A program made the translations under genes and the position numbers. The notes under the pieces are model-generated. The model did not search any database, was not told the origin of the DNA, and saw only the letters and a list, made by a program, of their open reading frames with translations. From contig NZ_LN831029.1 in assembly GCF_001457475.1 (NCBI RefSeq), positions 3,782,001-3,846,000 of the forward strand: DNA of 64,000 nt, given 5' to 3'. Positions 64,000 to 64,000 of this stretch are shown piece after piece. The stretch is from Achromobacter xylosoxidans. Lineage in GTDB: Bacteria > Pseudomonadota > Gammaproteobacteria > Burkholderiales > Burkholderiaceae_B. How positions within the stretch are numbered: the stretch's first letter is position 1; each line of letters starts with the position of its first letter.

Positions 64000-64000
64000 T

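Larger units (their letters stand above)
46591..64000. mobile_element. Podovirus-like prophage, left part (right end outside window)
   Basis: Late genes read leftward: virion proteins, a giant polyvalent protein, endolysin, Rz/Rz1. Accessory genes read rightward at the edge. The gene style (very large internal virion protein, S74-type chaperone protein) recalls Bcep22/BPP-1-like podoviruses. The left limit is estimated. No integrase or repressor is in the window. Confidence 0.8.

Noticed and set aside
46591..64000. Diversity-generating retroelement, considered because the phage resembles BPP-1-like podoviruses
   Set aside because: No reverse transcriptase, template repeat or variable repeat was found in the visible part.

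Overview
The window reads as chromosome of a high-GC betaproteobacterium of the Alcaligenaceae (Bordetella/Achromobacter type). The native right half is GC-rich, carries guaB-guaA, and has two sets of LysR regulator plus Bug-type (tripartite tricarboxylate) periplasmic receptor, a gene family greatly expanded in that group. Three mobile regions are added to this backbone.

1-12130: an accessory island that continues past the left edge. It holds the end of an ABC-three-component (ABC-3C) defence-type operon, a two-gene module of unknown type ending in a PD-(D/E)xK-like nuclease, and a second nuclease operon (Mrr-like, PD-(D/E)xK-like, TIGR02391-like). The last gene of that operon is cut by a complete 2,625 bp IS21-family element with a 7 bp target duplication. 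An AlpA-like regulator, a HicA-like/HTH gene pair and a tyrosine integrase follow. The integrase faces a copy of the guaA 3' end at 12131, so this island also appears to use guaA.

12131-27590: an element with the gene content of GIsul2, inserted at the 3' end of guaA. From the guaA side it carries integrase, alpA, IncQ-type repA and repC, three 22 bp iterons with a hairpin cluster (oriV-like), an IncP-type oriT, a ribbon-helix-helix regulator, trbJ-trbK-trbL, an arsenic operon (arsR-arsH-arsC-acr3), a serine resolvase, ISCR2, truncated glmM and sul2 (sulfonamide resistance). A second internal copy of the guaA-end att sequence lies between ISCR2 and the resolvase gene. No relaxase is present, so transfer would need an IncP-type helper.

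27591-44210: native chromosome. It holds guaA, guaB, a DUF2239 gene, a DCC thiol oxidoreductase-like gene, a YcxB-like membrane protein and small hypotheticals. It also holds a LysR/Bug/2-hydroxyacid dehydrogenase cluster, a GNAT gene and a LysR/Bug/amidase cluster, and ends with a secreted protein built of 11-residue repeats and a two-repeat lipoprotein.

44211-46822: a low-GC transition zone with one membrane-anchored, restriction-endonuclease-like gene. From about 46.6 kb to the right edge lies a podovirus-like prophage (Bcep22/BPP-1-like in gene style). Accessory genes (YedK-type SRAP, Rmf/CrpP-like, STAS-GHKL plus DUF4325) sit at its edge, then Rz/Rz1, an M15 endolysin, a 3,162-residue polyvalent virion protein and two further virion proteins, all late genes reading leftward. 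The phage integrase and early genes are outside the window.
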